This document shows, one piece after another, positions 27,481-36,272 of a DNA stretch of 64,000 nucleotides; position 1 is the stretch's first letter, and the number at the start of each line of letters is the position of its first letter. The notes beneath the pieces were generated by a model, which saw nothing but the letters and a program-made list of their open reading frames with translations, was not told the origin of the DNA and ran no database searches. The position numbers were made by a program, and so were the translations under genes. This DNA comes from Staphylococcus sp. Its GTDB lineage: Bacteria; Bacteroidota; Bacteroidia; Bacteroidales; Muribaculaceae. The stretch spans positions 2,364,021 through 2,428,020 of the forward strand of contig JAMPDC010000001.1 of the NCBI GenBank assembly GCA_023665865.1, given 5' to 3'.

Positions 27481-28002
27481 ATGAGCAAGACCACGCTTAA
27501 ATTCATATTGCTTGGAGTCATCCTTGTGCTCGCACAGGTCATTGTGTTCAACCACATATGCCTGTTTAATGTCGCGGTGCCTCTCGTGTTCATCTATCTA
27601 ATATTGCGACTGCCTATCACCCTTTCTCTCAACTGGCTGCTCACCATCAGTTTCTTCCTTGGCCTGACAGTCGACATCTTTTCCGACACCTATGGCATGA
27701 ACACACTCGCCTGTACGGTGCTCGCTATGTGTCGTCGCCCCATCTTGCGTCTCTATGTCCCTCGAGAGGAAGATCTGACACGTCCGGAAACATCCATGTA
27801 TTCGCTCGGAACAGCTGTCTTCCTCAAATATCTGCTGACGATGACGCTGCTCTACTGTACCCTTATATTCTTAATCGAAGCATTCACATTTTTCAATCCC
27901 ATCCGCCTGCTGCTCCGCATAGTGTTCAGCACCATTCTCTCAATGGCTATCATGGTTGGAATTGACAGTTTCATGACCCCACGAAGTGAGAAAAGACTAT
28001 AA
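27481..28002 (+). CDS. mreD: rod shape-determining protein MreD
   Basis: MreD is the small polytopic member of the elongation complex. The 173-residue protein has about five hydrophobic helices (VILVLAQVIVF, LVFIYLILRLPI, WLLTISFFLGLTVDIF, YLLTMTLLYCTLIFLI, VFSTILSMAIMVGI). The LGLTVDIFSDTYGMNTLA segment is the family's most conserved part. Its end overlaps the start of the PBP2 gene by 17 bases. Confidence 0.9.
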   Translation: MSKTTLKFILLGVILVLAQVIVFNHICLFNVAVPLVFIYLILRLPITLSLNWLLTISFFLGLTVDIFSDTYGMNTLACTVLAMCRRPILRLYVPREEDLTRPETSMYSLGTAVFLKYLLTMTLLYCTLIFLIEAFTFFNPIRLLLRIVFSTILSMAIMVGIDSFMTPRSEKRL

Positions 28003-29848
28003 TCTCGAAAAACGGCGCTATGTGATCGGCGGCTTCATCGTGGTTATCGCCCTGATTTATATCTGCCGTCTGGTCAGCTTGCAGGTTTTGGACTCCAAAT
28101 ATAAAGAATATGCGGATTCCAATGCTTTTCTGCGCAAAGCGGTCTACCCCTCGCGCGGCATCATATATGACCGCGATGGCCGGCTCGTCGTCTACAACCA
28201 GCCGGCCTATGATGTGATGATGATACCGCGAGACGTCAAGGAATTTGACACTCTCGACTTTTGTCGCGCACTTAATATAACTCCTGAAGATCTACGCAAA
28301 CGCTTTGTCGACATGAAAGACCGGCGACGCAATCCCGGTTACTCATCATATTCCCCGCAAAAACTTATCACCCACCTGACTGCTGAGGAGTATGGACGTC
28401 TACAGGAAAAACTCTACCGTTTCCCCGGTTTCTATATCCAGAAACGTATCCTCAGAGAGTATAACTACAAGAGTGCAGCCAATGTGCTCGGCAACGTCAG
28501 GGAAGTCTCGCAAAAGGATATTGACAAAGATCCCTACTACATGGCCGGCGACTATATCGGTGATGTAGGTATAGAAAATACATACGAAAAATTCCTACGC
28601 GGTACCAAAGGCGCCGAGGTGCTCATGCGCGATGCCCTTGGCCGAATTCAGGGACGATATGAGGATGGAGCGCTTGACCGCGATGCTGTAGCCGGTAAAA
28701 ATATAAAGCTGTCGCTCAACATCGAACTTCAGCAATATGCCGAATCCTTGATGATGAACAAGAAAGGAGCTGTTGTAGCCATCGAGCCGGCGACCGGCGA
28801 GATACTATGTCTTGTATCCGCCCCCTCCTACGACCCAAGTCTCCTGATCGGGCGTGAGCGCGGAGGCAACTACAACAAAATGATGGCAGATCCCGACAAG
28901 CCGCTCTTCAACCGTGCAATCCAAGCCACATATCCTCCCGGTTCGACATTCAAGCCGACCCAGGGTCTTATCTTCCTCGATGAAGGGATCATAACAACCG
29001 GAACGCTCTTTCCATGTCACGGAGGTTTCATCTCCGGAGGTCTGAGGGTAGGATGTCACGGCCATGCCTCTCCCCTTCCACTCAAGCCGGCTCTTCAGAC
29101 CTCATGCAACGCCTATTTCTGTTGGGGATTCAAAGCTATGATAGATAAACGTGGTAAATATGGAAGTTCAGCCAACGCGTTTGACATCTGGAAAAAACAC
29201 ATGGTCTCGATGGGCTATGGCTACAAACTTGGAGTAGACCTGCCGGGTGAATACCGTGGTTTCATACCAAATGTTGACTTCTACAACAAATGGTATGGAG
29301 CCGGACACTGGAGCGCAAATACCATTATTTCAGTAGCCATCGGTCAAGGTGAGATCCTTGCGACCCCCCTACAGATTGCCAACCTGTGTGCAACCATAGC
29401 CAACCGTGGACATTACATCACACCTCACGTCGTCAAAGAAATCCAAGACACGATTGTCCCGGCTGAATATCTTGAGACCCATACACCTACCATAGCCTCA
29501 CACTGGTATAACGACATTGCCGAAGGCATGCGAATGGCTGTGACCGGCGGTACATGCCGCATTGCAAATCTTCAGGACATTGAAGTCTGCGGCAAAACCG
29601 GTACCGCTCAGAACCCTCATGGCCGAGACCACTCGGCGTTCATGGGATTCGCACCATACCATAATCCAAAGATCGCAGTTGCGGTCTATGTCGAAAATGC
29701 CGGTTTCGGTGCGACTTTCGGTGTGCCGATCGGATCGCTGGTGATGGAACGCTATCTGCGCGGCTACATTCCTCCTGAACGGAAATATCTTGAGGAAAGG
29801 ATGTTGCAGTCAAACACCATACAGTATGCCGACACCAAGAAGCACTGA
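27986..29848 (+). CDS. mrdA: penicillin-binding protein 2 (elongation transpeptidase)
   Basis: PBP2 cross-links peptidoglycan during elongation with RodA as partner. The 620-residue protein starts with a GTG overlapping mreD and has a membrane anchor (about 12-31), a dimerisation domain and a transpeptidase domain. The active site is S320-T-F-K323, then S373-C-N375 and K537-T-G. The SRGIIYDRDGRLV N-terminal motif is typical. Gene order and 17-base overlap with mreD indicate tight co-expression of the elongasome. Confidence 0.97.
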   Translation: MRKDYNLEKRRYVIGGFIVVIALIYICRLVSLQVLDSKYKEYADSNAFLRKAVYPSRGIIYDRDGRLVVYNQPAYDVMMIPRDVKEFDTLDFCRALNITPEDLRKRFVDMKDRRRNPGYSSYSPQKLITHLTAEEYGRLQEKLYRFPGFYIQKRILREYNYKSAANVLGNVREVSQKDIDKDPYYMAGDYIGDVGIENTYEKFLRGTKGAEVLMRDALGRIQGRYEDGALDRDAVAGKNIKLSLNIELQQYAESLMMNKKGAVVAIEPATGEILCLVSAPSYDPSLLIGRERGGNYNKMMADPDKPLFNRAIQATYPPGSTFKPTQGLIFLDEGIITTGTLFPCHGGFISGGLRVGCHGHASPLPLKPALQTSCNAYFCWGFKAMIDKRGKYGSSANAFDIWKKHMVSMGYGYKLGVDLPGEYRGFIPNVDFYNKWYGAGHWSANTIISVAIGQGEILATPLQIANLCATIANRGHYITPHVVKEIQDTIVPAEYLETHTPTIASHWYNDIAEGMRMAVTGGTCRIANLQDIEVCGKTGTAQNPHGRDHSAFMGFAPYHNPKIAVAVYVENAGFGATFGVPIGSLVMERYLRGYIPPERKYLEERMLQSNTIQYADTKKH

Positions 29849-29902
29849 TCTGTCATCAATGGTTATACATCTTTCTAAACAAGTCATAAAATCTCCAAGG
29901 AA

Positions 29903-31363
29903 GTGCAACAGGAAAGCAGCAACTCAATCCTAAAATATGTCGACTGGTTTACAGTCGTGTTATATATAATCCTCGTCATGGCCGGAATGGTGAGCATCTA
30001 TGCAGCCAGTTATGATTTTGACCATGCCAACATGTTGAGTTTCACCGAATTTTCCGGCAAACAATTCCGTTGGATAGGTCTCTCGTTGCTGTTGGGATTG
30101 GTACTGCTGCTCATAGACGTCCGTGTATATGAGAATTATGCCTACGTCATATATGGCAGTGTCTTGCTATTGCTGTTGGTCACAATTTTCATAGCGCCTG
30201 ACACAAAGGGTTCCCACTCATGGCTAATCATAGGGCCAATGAGCCTGCAACCGGCTGAATTTGGCAAGTTTGCGACTGCATTATGTCTGGCTAAACTATT
30301 CTCAAGCTACAATTTCGTACTCAATGCCTCACGTAAGAATTATATGCTGGCATTGATGATCATATTTTTACCTGTAGTCTTGATTCTGGCTCAGAATGAA
30401 ACCGGCTCAGCCCTTGTCTACCTCTCTCTTTTCTTTGTGCTATACCGCGAAGGGATGAGCGGACTCGTGCTTTTGGCTGCTGTCTGCGCCGTGACCTTTT
30501 TTGTCGTTGCCGTGAAATTTACCGGAAGCATGCTTTTGGGTATTCCGACAGGTCAGGCAGCCGTGTTTATAATGATCATGGTGCTTATTGTTGCCATGCT
30601 CGCCATATATTGTAAGGAATTTGATGCCGCACGCAACGTCTTTCTATGGTTTGCCGGCACAGGTGCCATTGCTACAGTCCTTGAAATATGCGATGTTCCC
30701 GTACCTGGTACCATCTTCTTTCTCGCCGTCATTGTTGTCGCTCTTGTCTATTGCGTCTTGCTGATGTTTAAGACTAAGGCACAGAAACTGATGCTCACGG
30801 TAGGAGCCGCGGTTGTAGCCATTATTTTTCTCTTCTCGGTCAACTATGCCTTTACATCCATCCTCCAGCCACACCAACAGATGCGCATAAAAGTAGCGCT
30901 TGGAATGGAGGAAGACCTCCGTGGCGCCGGCTACAATGTCAACCAATCTAAAATCGCCATCGGTTCAGGAGGTATCTGGGGAAAAGGTTTCCTCAACGGC
31001 ACCCAAACAAAGTTAAAATATGTACCGGAACAGCATACGGACTTCATTTTCTGCACGGTCGGCGAAGAGGAGGGCCTAATAGGAGCTTCGGCGGTAATCC
31101 TTCTTTTCCTCATTCTGATCCTGCGCATCATAACTATTGCCGAGCGCCAACCGACGGTGTTTGGACGCGTCTATGCTTATTGCGTTGCAAGCTATCTTAT
31201 CTTTCATATCTGCATCAATATCGGAATGGTCATAGGCCTCTGTCCGGTGATCGGTATTCCTCTCCCCTTCTTCAGCTATGGCGGTTCCTCTTTATGGGGA
31301 TTCACATTCCTTCTGTTCATTCTCCTGCGAATCGACGCCTCAAGGAGAGAAAGATCGTTTTGA
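29903..31363 (+). CDS. rodA: peptidoglycan glycosyltransferase RodA (SEDS family)
   Basis: RodA is the SEDS glycosyltransferase that polymerises lipid II during elongation. The start is a GTG, since the next ATG codons fall after the first helix begins. The 486-residue protein has ten or more membrane helices and the SEDS motifs GSHSWLIIGPMSLQPAEFGK, QNETGSALV, PEQHTDFIFCTVGEEEGLIG and PLPFFSYGGSS. It is about 100 residues longer than E. coli RodA because of extra hydrophobic helices in the middle (about 190-300), a form I expect in Bacteroidales. It is last in the mre operon and is followed by a strong terminator. Confidence 0.96.
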   Translation: MQQESSNSILKYVDWFTVVLYIILVMAGMVSIYAASYDFDHANMLSFTEFSGKQFRWIGLSLLLGLVLLLIDVRVYENYAYVIYGSVLLLLLVTIFIAPDTKGSHSWLIIGPMSLQPAEFGKFATALCLAKLFSSYNFVLNASRKNYMLALMIIFLPVVLILAQNETGSALVYLSLFFVLYREGMSGLVLLAAVCAVTFFVVAVKFTGSMLLGIPTGQAAVFIMIMVLIVAMLAIYCKEFDAARNVFLWFAGTGAIATVLEICDVPVPGTIFFLAVIVVALVYCVLLMFKTKAQKLMLTVGAAVVAIIFLFSVNYAFTSILQPHQQMRIKVALGMEEDLRGAGYNVNQSKIAIGSGGIWGKGFLNGTQTKLKYVPEQHTDFIFCTVGEEEGLIGASAVILLFLILILRIITIAERQPTVFGRVYAYCVASYLIFHICINIGMVIGLCPVIGIPLPFFSYGGSSLWGFTFLLFILLRIDASRRERSF

Positions 31364-31381
31364 TAAGGTCGATCATTACAT

Positions 31382-31430
31382 AAAACGAAAGGTTCATGCC
31401 CTATTGACTCGGCATGAACCTTTTGTTTTA
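31382..31430. terminator. bidirectional terminator between rodA and the MFS gene
   Basis: AAAGGTTCATGCC (31388-31400) and GGCATGAACCTTT (31411-31423) form a perfect stem with A-rich and T-rich flanks on the two sides, so it can stop transcription from both convergent genes. Confidence 0.85.
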
Positions 31431-31477
31431 TAGCGGCCCTCGAAATATCGCAGGCCTTAAAAATGAATTATTTCAGT

Positions 31478-32923
31478 TTAAGCTTCACCATCGATACGGA
31501 CATCTTCAAAATCCTCCTTGATGTTAGGATCTTCAAGACCGTAGTGGTGTATCGCGTTCATTGATTTGAGGATGATACCGAATATCAACGCCAAAACGCC
31601 GAGCGATGCGAAGAAACACATCGGCATTGTGTAGTCATACTTCAACGGATCAGTGACATCGGGATTTGACCAGGTGATGACCTTGCCGATGATGATGGGC
31701 ACGAAGGCAAGGCCAATATTCTGAACCCAGAAAATCAGAGAGTATGCACTGCCGAGGAAGCGCTTGTCCATAATCTTAGGAACTGAAGGCCACAGAGCCG
31801 CGGGAACGAGGGAGAAGGAAACTCCAAGGACGACAATCGCAGAGTAGGTCACAAGCTCACTCTTGGTTGCCGGAACAATGAACGCGAAAGTGAGATGGCA
31901 AACAATCATCAGAACGGCTCCGAGGATCAGCATTGTGGCGCCTTTGCCCTTGCGGTCAAGGAAATAGCCGAGGAATGGTGTGAGGAAGGCGGCTCCAACG
32001 GGGAACCATCGGAAAATATCTGACGCCTGAGTCTCAGAAATACCAAGATTACATTGGAGCATATTGGCAGCATAGCGCTGGAAGGGGAAGATGGCTGAAT
32101 AGTAGAGCACACAGAGCATAGCTACAATCCAAAAAAGTTTGCTACGGAAAATAGCGCCTACATCTGAAAGTTTGAATTCCTCGTCAGATTCAGCATCCGC
32201 AACTTTAGCTGCACCCATCTCGCGGTCAAGCTTGGCATCCATGAAAGTAAACACGATGAAGCAGAGAAGGCCGATGCAGAGAAGAGCGGTACAGAAAGCA
32301 ACCGGGACAACGACCGAAGGAGGCACGACACTATCGGCAAGTCGGGGAGAAATCGTAAAGATGAAGAAGACACCAATGCGGGCAATCGCCATCTCAAGGC
32401 CCATTGCCAATGCCATTTCCTTGCCTTCAAACCACTTGGCGAGAGTCTTGGAGACTGTAATACCTGCCATCTCACAACCACACCCAAAAATCATGAAGCC
32501 GAGGGCGGCAAGCTTGGCACTGCCGGGCATAGCAGTCCACCATGAACTGAGCCATAGATCGAGTCCGGAGCCTTGAAACATATCACTGATGGCATAGAGC
32601 TTTATGACGGCTCCAAGCACCATCAACGATGCTGAAAGCGTGCCGGTGAAGCGCACGCCCATCTTGTCGAGAATAATACCGGCAAGAATAAGGAAACCAA
32701 ATACGTTGAGAATGTATTCGGCACCTGCATAATAACCGAAAGCGTCAGGTGACCATCCACGCTGATTCTGGATGAGAGACTGAAGCGGCGACATTACGTC
32801 GACAAACATGTAGGCAAACAGCATCATAGACGCTACAAGCGCCAAGGCCGTCCACCTTGCCCAGGCCTTGTCAGACAACAGCTGACGGCCGGACTGGATG
32901 ATTGTTTGATCTACTTTTTCCAT
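31478..32923 (-). CDS. major facilitator superfamily transporter
   Basis: The 481-residue protein has twelve predicted membrane helices in two halves separated by a charged loop (about 230-255, DAKLDREMGAAKVADAESDE). MFS signatures include the loop after helix 2 (GIILDKMGVRFTG) and its second-half counterpart GYFLDRKGKGA. The start ARWTALALVASMMLFAYMFVDVMSP and the SLVPAALWPSVPKI motif recall the MFSD1-like branch rather than sugar or drug exporters, but this is only resemblance. The substrate is unknown. It has its own minus-strand TAATTTTG promoter box and shares a terminator with rodA. Confidence 0.85.
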   Translation of the reverse strand: MEKVDQTIIQSGRQLLSDKAWARWTALALVASMMLFAYMFVDVMSPLQSLIQNQRGWSPDAFGYYAGAEYILNVFGFLILAGIILDKMGVRFTGTLSASLMVLGAVIKLYAISDMFQGSGLDLWLSSWWTAMPGSAKLAALGFMIFGCGCEMAGITVSKTLAKWFEGKEMALAMGLEMAIARIGVFFIFTISPRLADSVVPPSVVVPVAFCTALLCIGLLCFIVFTFMDAKLDREMGAAKVADAESDEEFKLSDVGAIFRSKLFWIVAMLCVLYYSAIFPFQRYAANMLQCNLGISETQASDIFRWFPVGAAFLTPFLGYFLDRKGKGATMLILGAVLMIVCHLTFAFIVPATKSELVTYSAIVVLGVSFSLVPAALWPSVPKIMDKRFLGSAYSLIFWVQNIGLAFVPIIIGKVITWSNPDVTDPLKYDYTMPMCFFASLGVLALIFGIILKSMNAIHHYGLEDPNIKEDFEDVRIDGEA

Positions 32924-32967
32924 TTATGATTTGTTTAGTGAAATTTATCCGACACAGGAATTATTGA

Positions 32968-32975
32968 CAAAATTA
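32968..32975 (-). promoter_or_regulatory. promoter -7 box for the MFS gene
   Basis: The minus strand reads TAATTTTG, 44 bases before the start codon. It sits within TTGAC-N7-GTCAA (32965-32981), a short inverted repeat. Confidence 0.5.
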
Positions 32976-33015
32976 GTCAAAATAAATGTAAAGTTCGGAA
33001 TATATTCGTAATTTC

Positions 33016-34152
33016 GTGGAAAATATCCCACATATTAATATATCAGATTCTATGCTTGTGCGTCAACGCTACGATCTCGACCGCACGGTCAGACTTGTCA
33101 TCAACTGCGTCCTGATTATAGGAGCAATTTGGCTTATCGGTATCCTGAAAGGAGTGCTACTACCCTTTCTTGTCGGTTGCCTCATAGCCTATCTCTTCGA
33201 GCCTTTCGTTCAGTTCAACCGTCAGTTGCTCAACCTTAAAGGACGTGTCATAGCCACATTTGTGACCCTCTTCGAGATGGCTTTCTTCTTCACGGCTCTA
33301 TGTTATCTTATCGTGCCGATGATCATCCGAGAGTCCACCCAGATGGCAGGATTACTGAAGACATACGCAAGTTCGGAGTTCCACATTCCCTTTATCCCGG
33401 CTGAACTTCATGAATTTTTACGCAACAATGTCAATTTCGAGCTTCTTGCCCGCAAGCTTTCCCACGAGGAGTGGATGAAGATGCTTGAGGAGGGATTCTC
33501 GGCTTCGTGGTCAGTCATCACCGGATCAATCGCGCTCGTCATGAGCCTATTCAGTTGGGTGATAGTTGTGCTCTATGTTGTCTTCATCATGATTGACTAT
33601 GAAAAGATCGCCCGTGGCTTCCGCCGAATGGTGATGCCTAAATATCGCCGTCTTGTTTTCAAGATAGGCCATGACGTGAAAGTGTCGATGAACCACTATT
33701 TCCGCGGACAGGCACTGGTTGCTTTTATAGTAGGTGTGCTTTTCAGCATAGGATTTCTTATTATCGGATTACCTATGGCCATCATCCTCGGCATGTTTAT
33801 CGGGCTGCTCAACATGGTCCCCTATCTGCAGTTGATCTCACTCGTACCTGCCACACTAATATGTATAGTGGTTTCGGTCAGCGGAGAAGCGAGTTTCTGG
33901 ACCTTGTTCTGGGAAATGATTGCAGTATATTGCATCGTGCAGATGATCCAGGATCTGGTATTGACGCCTAAAATCATAGGCAAAGCCATGAGCATGAATC
34001 CGGCGCTGATCTTCCTTTCGCTCTCAGTATGGGGCACACTCCTCGGAATCATCGGTCTCATTATCGCAATCCCACTCACCACCCTGCTTCTCGCATATTA
34101 TGATGAGTATTTCATCAAACCACATGAGAAGCGCTATGAGAAGCGCACATGA
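33016..34152 (+). CDS. AI-2E family transporter (PerM/YdiK-like permease)
   Basis: The 378-residue membrane protein belongs to the AI-2E/UPF0118 family. It has an N-terminal helix pair (about 27-60), a soluble middle section, and a cluster of C-terminal helices with the family motifs GQALVAFIVGVLFSIGF, GLLNMVPYLQ and QMIQDLVLTPKIIGKAMSMN. Members export or exchange varied small solutes, often ions, so autoinducer transport should not be assumed. The start may be the GTG at 33016 or, more likely if the TAATTTCG at 33009-33016 is the -7 box, the ATG at 33052 (MLVRQRYDLDR). Confidence 0.85.
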   Translation: MENIPHINISDSMLVRQRYDLDRTVRLVINCVLIIGAIWLIGILKGVLLPFLVGCLIAYLFEPFVQFNRQLLNLKGRVIATFVTLFEMAFFFTALCYLIVPMIIRESTQMAGLLKTYASSEFHIPFIPAELHEFLRNNVNFELLARKLSHEEWMKMLEEGFSASWSVITGSIALVMSLFSWVIVVLYVVFIMIDYEKIARGFRRMVMPKYRRLVFKIGHDVKVSMNHYFRGQALVAFIVGVLFSIGFLIIGLPMAIILGMFIGLLNMVPYLQLISLVPATLICIVVSVSGEASFWTLFWEMIAVYCIVQMIQDLVLTPKIIGKAMSMNPALIFLSLSVWGTLLGIIGLIIAIPLTTLLLAYYDEYFIKPHEKRYEKRT

Positions 34153-34244
34153 GCCAAATCGCAGCATTAAAGTGTTAACATCTTTAAAACACTACACACT
34201 TTTTAACCGATTTTTATTAATGTAGGTTAAATCACACCGGCATA

Positions 34245-34276
34245 TTTGGATTCTTTAGAAAAAGTGTCTACCTTTG
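34245..34276 (+). promoter_or_regulatory. promoter of first tRNA-Pro copy
   Basis: TTTG (34245-34248), 20 bases, TACCTTTG (34269-34276): a full-consensus promoter about 38 bases before the mature tRNA end. Confidence 0.75.
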
Positions 34277-34314
34277 CATCGCTTTTGAAAAACAAAGCAC
34301 CACAAAATCCTAAT

Positions 34315-34388
34315 CGGGGTGTAGCTCAGTTGGTTAGAGTACGCGTCTGGGGGGCGTGAGGTCGCTAGTTCGAGTCTAGTCACCCCGA
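34315..34388 (+). tRNA. tRNA-Pro(GGG), copy 1
   Basis: The 74-base gene folds into a full cloverleaf: acceptor CGGGGTG/CACCCCG, D stem GCTC/GAGT, anticodon stem CGCGT/GCGTG with loop CTGGGGG, and T arm GCTAG-TTCGAGT-CTAGT. The anticodon GGG is at 34349-34351 and the discriminator base is A. The 3' CCA is not encoded. Confidence 0.95.
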
Positions 34389-34401
34389 CAAAGGTAAACG
34401 A

Positions 34402-34432
34402 AGAGAGATTCAGAAATGAGTCTCTCTTTTTT
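34402..34432 (+). terminator. terminator of tRNA-Pro copy 1
   Basis: AGAGAGATTC (34402-34411) pairs with GAGTCTCTCT (34418-34427) around a 6-base loop and runs into six or more Ts. Confidence 0.85.
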
Positions 34433-34472
34433 CATTGAACCAAAAAAATGTTTCAAAAAAATCAAGGAAATA

Positions 34473-34504
34473 TTTGCACATATCAACAAAAGTGCCTACC
34501 TTTG
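34473..34504 (+). promoter_or_regulatory. promoter of second tRNA-Pro copy
   Basis: TTTG (34473-34476), 20 bases, TACCTTTG (34497-34504), in the same arrangement as copy 1. Confidence 0.75.
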
Positions 34505-34542
34505 CATCGCTTTTGAAAACCAAAGCACCACAAAATCCTAAT

Positions 34543-34616
34543 CGGGGTGTAGCTCAGTTGGTTAGAGTACGCGTCTGGGGGGCGTGAGGTCGCTAGTTCG
34601 AGTCTAGTCACCCCGA
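34543..34616 (+). tRNA. tRNA-Pro(GGG), copy 2
   Basis: Base-for-base identical to the first copy across all 74 bases, with anticodon GGG at 34577-34579. It is transcribed from its own promoter and ends at its own terminator, so it is a complete second gene rather than a fragment. Confidence 0.95.
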
Positions 34617-34630
34617 CAAAGGTAAAACAA

Positions 34631-34660
34631 AGAGAGATTCAGAAATGAGTCTCTCTTTTT
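34631..34660 (+). terminator. terminator of tRNA-Pro copy 2
   Basis: The same AGAGAGATTC/GAGTCTCTCT stem as copy 1 (34631-34640 with 34647-34656), followed by TTTTT. Confidence 0.85.
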
Positions 34661-34699
34661 CGTTGAGATTGAAAAAGTTCTAAAAAACAAGCAAATATA

Positions 34700-34731
34700 T
34701 TTGTGATTATCGGTCAAAAACAGTAACTTTG
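34700..34731 (+). promoter_or_regulatory. rplU-rpmA promoter
   Basis: TTTG (34700-34703), 20 bases, TAACTTTG (34724-34731). The predicted leader of about 80 bases before rplU is GC-richer than its surroundings and could carry an L21-responsive structure. Confidence 0.7.
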
Positions 34732-34817
34732 CAACCGATTTAGCCGCAACGGGCTCTAAAAGCAACCGCCAACAGCGATTCGCCCGCCGGAATAACCTGA
34801 AAACCAATTAATAACAA

Positions 34818-35138
34818 ATGTACGCTATCGTAGAAATCCAGGGACAGCAGTTCAAGGCAGAGCCTGAGAAGTTCCTGTATGTTCATTACCTCGGCGATGC
34901 TGTCAAAGAAGGTGACAAGATCGAATTCGACCGTGTTCTCCTCGCTCAGTCCGAAGAAACAGTTAAAGTTGGCGCTCCCACCGTGGAAGGCGCAAAGGTT
35001 GTTTGTGAAGTTCTTTCTCCGCTCGTAAAGGGTGAGAAGGTTATCGTTTTCAAGAAAAAACGTCGCAAAGGCTATCGTCGCAAAAACGGTCACCGTCAGT
35101 GCTTCACCAAAGTGTTAATTAAAGAAGTTGTAGCTTAA
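34818..35138 (+). CDS. rplU: 50S ribosomal protein L21
   Basis: L21 is a 23S rRNA-binding protein. The 106-residue product starts [20 protein letters not shown] and has the conserved core [19 protein letters not shown] and the basic [17 protein letters not shown] loop. It is followed 22 bases later by rpmA, the usual pairing. The two genes share a consensus promoter and a long terminator. Confidence 0.98.
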   Translation: MYAIVEIQGQQFKAEPEKFLYVHYLGDAVKEGDKIEFDRVLLAQSEETVKVGAPTVEGAKVVCEVLSPLVKGEKVIVFKKKRRKGYRRKNGHRQCFTKVLIKEVVA

Positions 35139-35160
35139 CCCCTAAAATCTCAAAAAAGAA

Positions 35161-35421
35161 ATGGCACATAAAAAAGGTGTTGGTAGTTCTAAGAACGGCC
35201 GTGAGTCAGAAAGCAAACGACTCGGAGTAAAGATTTTCGGTGGTCAGTATTGCAAAGCCGGTAACATCATCAAGCGTCAGCGTGGCACCGTTCACCATCC
35301 CGGTCTCAACGTCGGTATGGGCAAAGACCACACTATCTTCGCTCTCATTGACGGTGTTGTTGTCTTCACCGAAGGCAAGGAAGGCCGCAAATTCATCAAC
35401 GTCCAGCCTGCTGAGGCATAA
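35161..35421 (+). CDS. rpmA: 50S ribosomal protein L27
   Basis: L27 reaches the peptidyl-transferase centre with its N-terminus. The 86-residue protein starts directly with [20 protein letters not shown], so there is no N-terminal extension of the type that needs protease removal in Firmicutes. Core motifs are [17 protein letters not shown] and [11 protein letters not shown]. Confidence 0.98.
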   Translation: MAHKKGVGSSKNGRESESKRLGVKIFGGQYCKAGNIIKRQRGTVHHPGLNVGMGKDHTIFALIDGVVVFTEGKEGRKFINVQPAEA

Positions 35422-35489
35422 AGACCTCTTATCTGCCCGGAATCCAGATTCCGGCGCAACCAGACTACAAAAAGACACTATCCCACAGT

Positions 35490-35537
35490 ATAAGGGGAAG
35501 CGAGTCGAGTCAGACTCACTTCCCCTTATCTCTTTTT
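35490..35537 (+). terminator. strong intrinsic terminator after rpmA
   Basis: ATAAGGGGAAG pairs with CTTCCCCTTAT, with an inner GAGT/ACTC stem and an 8-base loop, followed by CTCTTTTT. The two stems differ only by a C/A mismatch between them. Confidence 0.9.
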
Positions 35538-35591
35538 CAAATCACCTATCTTTTTTGCAGTAACACATACGTAAATTGCAGAAATTTTCGC

Positions 35592-35599
35592 TATCTTTG
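35592..35599 (+). promoter_or_regulatory. promoter -7 box for the SpoU methyltransferase gene
   Basis: TATCTTTG matches TAnnTTTG, 41 bases before the ATG at 35641. Confidence 0.55.
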
Positions 35600-35640
35600 T
35601 TCTCAAAGCTTGAATCAAGGGTTTAATTAAGAATCATCTC

Positions 35641-36174
35641 ATGGAAAAGAAGACAATCCGCGACCTCCACCGTACAGACATCGAACACTTCAAACGGCAG
35701 CCCAAGATGTCGCTCACAATCGTACTCGACAACGTACGCAGCCTCAACAACATCGGATCCATCTTCCGCACATGCGACGCATTTGCCGTCGAACGCATCA
35801 TGCTGTGTGGCATCAGTGCTTGCCCTCCATCGCCCGAGATCCACAAAACCGCACTCGGAGCGGAAGAATCGGTCAATTGGGAATACTTTCCTGAAACCGC
35901 ACTATGCATAGAGGCGCTCCAACGGGACGGATACACCCTCTGCTGCCTGGAGCAGGTCAAAGGAAGCATCGAACTGCAAGAATTCACACCACAGCCCGGA
36001 CGACGCTATGCGCTTGTGCTCGGTCATGAGGTGGACGGAGTCGACCAGGAAATCGTCAATCAATGCGACATCTGCCTTGAGATCCCCCAACGTGGCACCA
36101 AACATTCGCTCAATGTATCTGTCTCAGGAGGCATAGCCATCTGGCACTTCTTTGAACACATGAACTCTTTTTAA
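35641..36174 (+). CDS. TrmH/SpoU-family RNA 2'-O-methyltransferase
   Basis: The 177-residue protein is a SPOUT methyltransferase of the TrmH/SpoU type. All three motifs are visible: motif 1 DNVRSLNNIGSIFRTCDAF (about 30-48), motif 2 LVLGHEVDGV, and motif 3 IPQRGTKHSLNVSVSGGIA, which builds the knotted SAM site. There is no separate N-terminal RNA-binding domain, so the length is that of a minimal enzyme. The target could be a tRNA Gm18-like or an rRNA ribose; the sequence does not decide. It is a single-gene unit. Confidence 0.9.
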   Translation: MEKKTIRDLHRTDIEHFKRQPKMSLTIVLDNVRSLNNIGSIFRTCDAFAVERIMLCGISACPPSPEIHKTALGAEESVNWEYFPETALCIEALQRDGYTLCCLEQVKGSIELQEFTPQPGRRYALVLGHEVDGVDQEIVNQCDICLEIPQRGTKHSLNVSVSGGIAIWHFFEHMNSF

Positions 36175-36206
36175 CAAGCTACACACATCAATATTCAATC
36201 GTTTTT

Positions 36207-36238
36207 TTTGAACGAATGAGACTTTTTTTGTAACTTTA
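36207..36238 (+). promoter_or_regulatory. clpP promoter
   Basis: TTTG (36207-36210), 20 bases, TAACTTTA (36231-36238; one mismatch to TAnnTTTG). The ATG follows at 36273. Confidence 0.6.
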
Positions 36239-36272
36239 CATTACGAAATTAGCGAAAATAAGTTACACTACT

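Larger units (their letters stand above)
34260..34660 (+). repeat. tandem duplication of a promoter-tRNA-terminator unit
   Basis: About 170 bases (from near 34260 to 34432) recur almost exactly 228 bases downstream (near 34488 to 34660), including the -7 box, the leader, the whole tRNA and the terminator. Differences seen are T/C at 34267, A/C at 34291 and a few bases before and after the terminator stem. The -33 elements lie outside the identical part yet both read TTTG at the same spacing. Confidence 0.85.

Noticed and set aside
34260-34660. Repeat flanking a tRNA as an attachment site of an integrated element
   Set aside because: Only about 55 bases lie between the two copies and both tRNAs are complete with promoters, so it is a local duplication, not an att pair.
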